From assembly GCF_037892425.1 (NCBI RefSeq), contig NZ_JBBKTT010000001.1:2356001-2420000 (forward strand): a DNA stretch of 64,000 nt. Reading direction: 5' to 3'. The translations under genes and the position numbers were made by a program. Below, one piece after another: positions 59,892 to 64,000 of this stretch. The DNA is from Lacibacter sp. H375 (GTDB lineage Bacteria > Bacteroidota > Bacteroidia > Chitinophagales > Chitinophagaceae). Each line of letters opens with the position of its first letter. Within the stretch, counting starts at the first letter, position 1. The notes below the pieces were generated by a model. It was not told the DNA's origin and did no database searches. It worked only from the letters and a program-made list of their open reading frames with translations.

Positions 59892-62270
59892 ATGAAAAGA
59901 ACGATCAAAAAAGTAGCTGTTTTAGGCAGCGGTGTAATGGGCAGCCGCATTGCCTGTCACTTTGCAGGTGTTGGGTTGCAAACAATTTTACTGGATATGG
60001 TGCCGAAGGGTTTTGAAGAAAGCACCAAACCTGCCGAGCGTAATAAACTGGTGAACGATGCATTGGCTGCAGCAATCAAAAGTAATCCATCACCTGTTTA
60101 TACAAAAGATGTGGTGAAGAAAATTACCACAGGCAACTTCACTGATAACATGAAAGATATTGCTTCCTGCGATTGGGTGATTGAAGTGGTGGTTGAACGT
60201 CTCGACATCAAGCAACTCATTTTTGAACAGGTAGAGAAATTCCGCAAGCCCGGTACATTGATCACTTCCAATACATCCGGTATTCCCATCAGCATGATGG
60301 CTGAAGGAAGAAGCGATGATTTCAAAAAACATTTCTGCGGTACTCACTTCTTTAATCCGCCACGCTATTTACGTTTGCTCGAAATTATTCCTACAAAATA
60401 TACTGATCCATCCGTAGTTGATTTCTTGATGAACTATGGTGATCTCTATCTTGGTAAAACAACAGTGTTGTGTAAAGACACGCCTGCATTCATTGCAAAT
60501 CGTGTTGGTGTGTTTGGCATGATGTCCATTATGAATTTGATGGATAAGATGAAGTTGACCATTGATGAGATCGAAGCATTAACAGGTCCAATCATCGGCC
60601 GACCAAAATCTGCTACTTTCCGTACAGGAGATGTAGTTGGTTTAGATACACTGGTGAAAGTAGCAAAGGGTGTTGCAGAGAATTGCCCGGATGATGAAGC
60701 GAAAGAAATTTTTGCCATTCCATCCTGGCTCAATAAAATGCTCGAGAATAATTGGCTCGGAGATAAAACAGGTCAGGGTTTCTTTAAGAAGAATAAGGGC
60801 TCAGGGGGTGAGAAAGAAATTCTTACACTCAACCTGCAAACCATGGAATACGGTCCACGTGTGAAACCAAAGTTTGCAAGTGTGGAAGCTGCAAAACCAA
60901 TTGATGATCTCAAGACGAGATTAAAAATGTTGTGCAGCAGTACGGATAAAGCCGGAGAGTTTTACAAACAGTTTCATTATAGTTTGTTCTCTTATATCTC
61001 GCATCGTATTCCGGAGATCAGTGATGAGTTGTATCGTGTGGATGATGCAATGATGGCCGGCTTTGGTTGGGAAATCGGTGCGTTTGAAAGCTGGGATGTT
61101 TTGGGCGTTGCAAAAACAGTGGATGCCATGAAGGCTGCGGGTTATAAAGTAGCAGCATGGGTAGATGAGATGATTGCAAATGGTGCAACCTCTTTTTACA
61201 AAGTAGAAAATAACAAACGTGTATGCTACGACCCTGCAAGTAAATCATATAAAGTAATTCCTGGTGGCGATGCATTTATTGTGATGAAGAATTTCGAGAA
61301 CCAGACTGTTTGGAAAAATGCAAGTTGCAGAACGTATCATTTAGGTGATGATGTATTAGGATTAGAGTGGAATACAAAAATGGGTAGCATTGGTGGCGAA
61401 GTGTTGGAAGGTATTCAAAAGTCCATTGCATTAGCAGAAGAAAAGTATAAAGGTGTAGTGATTGCAAACGATGCTGCACAATTCAGCGCAGGAGCAAACG
61501 TGGGTATGATCTTTATGCTGGCCATTGAACAGGAATACGATGAACTCGATATGGCCATCCGTATGTTCCAGAATACGATGATGCGTGCACGCTATTCATC
61601 GATCCCTGTAGTTGTTGCGCCACATGGTTTAACATTGGGTGGTGCATGTGAGTTGAGTTTGCATAGCGATAAAGTTTGTGCAGCTGCTGAAACCTATATC
61701 GGGCTTGTTGAATTAGGTGTTGGTTTAATTCCAGGTGGTGGCGGTACAAAAGAATTTGTCTTGCGTGCTGCCGATGAAATGCATGAAGATGAACCCGAAA
61801 CCATCACACTCAAAAACCGTTTCTTATCCATCGCTACAGCAAAAGTGGCAACATCAGCCAAAGAAGGATTTGAAATGGGGGTGTTCCGTAAAGGATTGGA
61901 TGAAGTGGTAATGAACCAGGGCCGACGAATTGCAGAAGGTAAAAAATCAGTGATTGAAATTTTTGATAGTGGTTATGTTGCTCCAACTCAACGTAATGAT
62001 GTAAAAGTATTAGGTCGCTCTGCTCTTGGGGCTTTGCTTGCAGGTATCAACGGAATGAAAACTGCAGGTTACGCAACAGAACATGATTCTGTTGTTGCAA
62101 AGAAACTGGCTTATGTGATGTGCGGTGGTGATTTGAGCGAACCAACTTTGGTAACTGAACAATACTTACTCGATTTAGAAAGAGAAGCATTCTTATCACT
62201 TTGTGGTGAAAAGAAATCGCTGGAACGTATACAGAGTGTGTTGAAGGGTGGGAAGCCGGTGAGGAATTAA
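59892..62270 (+). CDS. fadN: Fused 3-hydroxyacyl-CoA dehydrogenase/enoyl-CoA hydratase, FadN type
   Basis: From the ATG at 59892 the enzyme has 792 residues. The order is 3-hydroxyacyl-CoA dehydrogenase (NAD motif VLGSGVMGSRIACHFAGVG near residues 10-28; C-terminal dehydrogenase part to about 400). An enoyl-CoA hydratase/isomerase domain follows at about 480-720 (FSAGANVGMIF oxyanion part, PHGLTLGGACELSLHSD, AETYIGLVELGVGLIPGGGG). This is the FadN order, opposite to FadB. It performs the second and third steps of beta-oxidation. The usual thiolase (fadA) and acyl-CoA dehydrogenase (fadE) partners are not adjacent. An in-frame TTG 9 bases upstream is unlikely. A terminator follows. Confidence 0.94.
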   Translation: MKRTIKKVAVLGSGVMGSRIACHFAGVGLQTILLDMVPKGFEESTKPAERNKLVNDALAAAIKSNPSPVYTKDVVKKITTGNFTDNMKDIASCDWVIEVVVERLDIKQLIFEQVEKFRKPGTLITSNTSGIPISMMAEGRSDDFKKHFCGTHFFNPPRYLRLLEIIPTKYTDPSVVDFLMNYGDLYLGKTTVLCKDTPAFIANRVGVFGMMSIMNLMDKMKLTIDEIEALTGPIIGRPKSATFRTGDVVGLDTLVKVAKGVAENCPDDEAKEIFAIPSWLNKMLENNWLGDKTGQGFFKKNKGSGGEKEILTLNLQTMEYGPRVKPKFASVEAAKPIDDLKTRLKMLCSSTDKAGEFYKQFHYSLFSYISHRIPEISDELYRVDDAMMAGFGWEIGAFESWDVLGVAKTVDAMKAAGYKVAAWVDEMIANGATSFYKVENNKRVCYDPASKSYKVIPGGDAFIVMKNFENQTVWKNASCRTYHLGDDVLGLEWNTKMGSIGGEVLEGIQKSIALAEEKYKGVVIANDAAQFSAGANVGMIFMLAIEQEYDELDMAIRMFQNTMMRARYSSIPVVVAPHGLTLGGACELSLHSDKVCAAAETYIGLVELGVGLIPGGGGTKEFVLRAADEMHEDEPETITLKNRFLSIATAKVATSAKEGFEMGVFRKGLDEVVMNQGRRIAEGKKSVIEIFDSGYVAPTQRNDVKVLGRSALGALLAGINGMKTAGYATEHDSVVAKKLAYVMCGGDLSEPTLVTEQYLLDLEREAFLSLCGEKKSLERIQSVLKGGKPVRN

Positions 62271-62294
62271 ATAATTATTCATTCGAAATAAAAA

Positions 62295-62325
62295 GCGTTG
62301 GTTAATTTTAATCAACGCTTTTTTT
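62295..62325 (+). terminator. Terminator abutting the DJ-1 gene start
   Basis: GCGTTGGTTA (62295-62304) and TAATCAACGC (62309-62318) pair with one G-T wobble and a four-base loop, followed by T7 (62319-62325). The T-tract ends one base before the ATG of the next gene at 62326. Confidence 0.85.
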
Positions 62326-62937
62326 ATGCAATACAAAGTCGCTGTTTTTATTTTTAATGAAGTTGAGGTGCTGGATTTTGCCGGACCGTTTGAAGTATTC
62401 AGTGTCGCAGGCTTGCGAACATTGCCTGAAGCACCTTTTGATGTATTCACAGTCGCACAGTTTGAAACCATAGAAGCGAGAAATCATTTGACCATCAAGC
62501 CAACTTATACGTTTGCAACTTCACCTAAAGCTGATATCATTCTTATTCCTGGTGGCGGCGGACGACACGCAGATGGAACAGCATTCGGTAGTCGGAGAGA
62601 AATGAACAACCCCATTGTGCTCAACTGGGTAAAAGAACAAGCGGCCGAAGCGAAGTTGGTATTGAGTGTTTGCACAGGTTCACTTATTTTGGGTAAGGCC
62701 GGATTATTAGAAGGCTTGCAAGCAACCACACATTTCAAAGCAATCGATGGATTAAAAGAGATCTCCGATCAAATTCATGTAAAAGAAAATGTGCGGTTTA
62801 TTGATAATGGAACTGTTATTACTTCAGCAGGAATTTCTGCCGGCATTGATATGAGTTTGTATACCGTTGGCAAACTGTTTGGTAAAGAAGTAGCAGATGA
62901 AACAGCTGCATACATGCAATATGATTATTGGAAATGA
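62326..62937 (+). CDS. DJ-1/PfpI family protein
   Basis: The 203-residue protein has the DJ-1/PfpI fold: VAVFIFNEVEVLDFAGPFEVF at the start, ILIPGGGGRH, the nucleophile elbow VCTGSLILG (C116), and FIDNGTVITSAGISAGIDMSLYTV, as in the ThiJ/AraC-type amidotransferase-like subgroup without a DNA-binding domain. There is no signal peptide. Activity could be isonitrile-hydratase-like, chaperone or glyoxalase-type; it is not determined by sequence. The ATG follows directly on the T-tract of a terminator, leaving no leader. The 3' end overlaps the metalloprotease gene by 10 bases. Confidence 0.9.
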   Translation: MQYKVAVFIFNEVEVLDFAGPFEVFSVAGLRTLPEAPFDVFTVAQFETIEARNHLTIKPTYTFATSPKADIILIPGGGGRHADGTAFGSRREMNNPIVLNWVKEQAAEAKLVLSVCTGSLILGKAGLLEGLQATTHFKAIDGLKEISDQIHVKENVRFIDNGTVITSAGISAGIDMSLYTVGKLFGKEVADETAAYMQYDYWK

Positions 62938-63617
62938 TTCTGTCAAATTACTTTCCTATGGCACTTGCTCAACTTATACAATCCTCCAATCAACTTACCA
63001 TCCATTCGCATTTCTATATATATGGGGATGCGGCTACTGAACTTTTAGCAAAACAGATCAGCAATGATATTTCGCAGCACTGGAATGAACCGCAGGCAAG
63101 TGTTCACTACCAACATAATTGGTATAAATTGATCTTTGATATAAAAGCTGTGTATGAACCGTTATTAAAACCGGAAGATGTATGGTACAACACCGATCCT
63201 AAACTGTTCTTCTTCCGCATCGAAGAATATTCGCCATTAGATATTTCATTTGTAGATGGAGTTGGCAGCAACACAGGGTACTTCAAACTTGCTAATCTCT
63301 TGCAAACATCAACTACTGCGGCACATGAATACGGGCACATGATCGGTTTGCACCATCCCAAAGAATTGGATGTTCGTGGGCATGCAGCACCGGGGATCAT
63401 GTATCCACGTGGTACGTTATGCGATCCGCATTTTCAATACGATCCTGCAGCAGAGCCGGGACAAAAAGGCGGCACCTTAGATCCAAAGCATCGGAAAGTA
63501 TTAGCAGAAGATATTCAACAACTCAAGCTCCACAAACTTGATTTTGATGAAGCCGGCTTTGCCGTTCTTGGAGATTTTACCAGTATTTATCACGCACATT
63601 ACCTGCCAAAAGAATAA
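62928..63617 (+). CDS. Metzincin-motif zinc protease without signal peptide
   Basis: The 229-residue protein carries HEYGHMIGLHH (residues 133-143), an exact HExxHxxGxxH zinc site with catalytic E134, followed by a Met-turn IMYP (M158). This is the metzincin arrangement. The N-terminal 60 residues have no signal peptide or propeptide with a cysteine switch, so a cytoplasmic or non-classically located enzyme is indicated. The Met at 62958 is an alternative start. It overlaps the DJ-1 gene by 10 bases, suggesting coupling. Substrate unknown. Confidence 0.85.
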   Translation: MEMILSNYFPMALAQLIQSSNQLTIHSHFYIYGDAATELLAKQISNDISQHWNEPQASVHYQHNWYKLIFDIKAVYEPLLKPEDVWYNTDPKLFFFRIEEYSPLDISFVDGVGSNTGYFKLANLLQTSTTAAHEYGHMIGLHHPKELDVRGHAAPGIMYPRGTLCDPHFQYDPAAEPGQKGGTLDPKHRKVLAEDIQQLKLHKLDFDEAGFAVLGDFTSIYHAHYLPKE

Positions 63618-63658
63618 TCAATTACATTTAGCTTTCTTTTATCATCACAAACAAATCT

Positions 63659-64000
63659 ATGAGCGTATTACAGGTTCAGGATCTCAAAAAAACTTACGGA
63701 AAAATTCAGGCATTGAAAGGCGTTTCTTTTGAAATACCACAAGGTGCAGTGTTTGGTATTCTCGGCCCCAACGGAAGTGGCAAAACAACCATGCTTAGTA
63801 TCATCCTCGATGTGCTGAATGCAGACAGTGGTACTTATTCCTGGTTTGGTAAACCCGCTTCACCTGATTTGCGGAAACACATTGGTTCGTTACTTGAAAC
63901 GCCGAATTTTTATCATTACTTATCGGCTGTAAATAATTTAAAGATTACCAACAGTATAAGTGGCCGTGGTGATTCGGCTGCAATTGATGCGGTGTTGCAG
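63659..64000 (+). CDS. ABC-2 type exporter ATPase (partial, runs off the window)
   Basis: An ATG at 63659 opens a frame continuing past the last base; 114 codons are visible. They include LQVQDLKKTYGKIQALKGVSF, Walker A GPNGSGKTT (about 38-46) and a Q-loop-like LLETPNFYHYLSAVNNL. The arrangement is that of CcmA/BcrA/GldA-like exporter ATPases. The signature motif and Walker B lie outside the window. It begins 41 bases after the metalloprotease stop. Confidence 0.9.
   Translation, partial: MSVLQVQDLKKTYGKIQALKGVSFEIPQGAVFGILGPNGSGKTTMLSIILDVLNADSGTYSWFGKPASPDLRKHIGSLLETPNFYHYLSAVNNLKITNSISGRGDSAAIDAVLQ

Noticed and set aside
61018-61749. Several antisense ORFs rich in His and Leu opposite fadN
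   Set aside because: Composition is the complement of the fadN codons. No start signals or domains.

Overview
The window looks like chromosomal DNA of a Bacteroidota bacterium, most likely from the Chitinophagaceae. The signs are a SusC/SusD polysaccharide-utilisation locus, many short lipoproteins, several promoter boxes of the Bacteroidota type (TTTG or TTG, about 20 bases, then TAnnTTTG), weak or absent Shine-Dalgarno sequences, moderate A+T richness, and an MlaEFD set in the E-F-D order. The genus is inference only. No tRNA, rRNA, CRISPR array, insertion sequence or prophage was found. The last gene runs off the right edge.

Bases 1-14500 carry stress and envelope genes. A tandem universal stress protein and a PHP-less family-X DNA polymerase lie on the minus strand. 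They diverge from a plus-strand run that begins with a protein resembling the bacterial eRF1-like (baeRF) family. Its stop codon overlaps the start of a LolA-like periplasmic protein. Two FtsX-type ABC permeases, a GyrI-like secreted protein, a 2TM protein, a membrane protein with a bactofilin-like solenoid, a LolD-like ATPase and an outer-membrane barrel follow. Together they look like a trans-envelope lipid or lipoprotein carrier. Facing them on the minus strand is a second stress group: lipoprotein, Hsp20, phosphoribosyltransferase, alpha/beta hydrolase and YciE-type ferritin-like protein.

Bases 15080-17619 encode an MlaE-MlaF-MlaD lipid transporter. Bases 17814-32809 are a beta-glucan (laminarin-type) utilisation locus: a divergent membrane-spanning HTH sensor, SusC, SusD, two surface lipoproteins, two GH16 endoglucanases and a GH3 beta-glucosidase. 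Three direct copies of TGATGTAGTA sit in the sensor/susC gap. GH16 enzymes would cut the glucan, SusCD would import the oligomers and GH3 would finish them to glucose.

Bases 32873-40883 are mixed: a DUF4136 lipoprotein, a GAF protein, topoisomerase IB, an HxlR regulator with two perfect palindromes upstream, an alpha/beta hydrolase and a quinone oxidoreductase it probably controls, a small unknown protein and a luciferase-like monooxygenase. Two decayed genes are visible here, a short-chain dehydrogenase stub and an XRE-type HTH stub.

Bases 40981-64000 hold housekeeping and envelope genes: an orphan PAS histidine kinase, queA, kup, two paralogous hydrolases, a YceI/outer-membrane-barrel/YceI operon, two LD-carboxypeptidases, an LTA-synthase-like membrane enzyme, an esterase, metG, an ECF sigma/anti-sigma pair, a FadN-type beta-oxidation enzyme, a DJ-1/PfpI protein overlapping a metzincin-motif protease, and the start of an ABC exporter ATPase.
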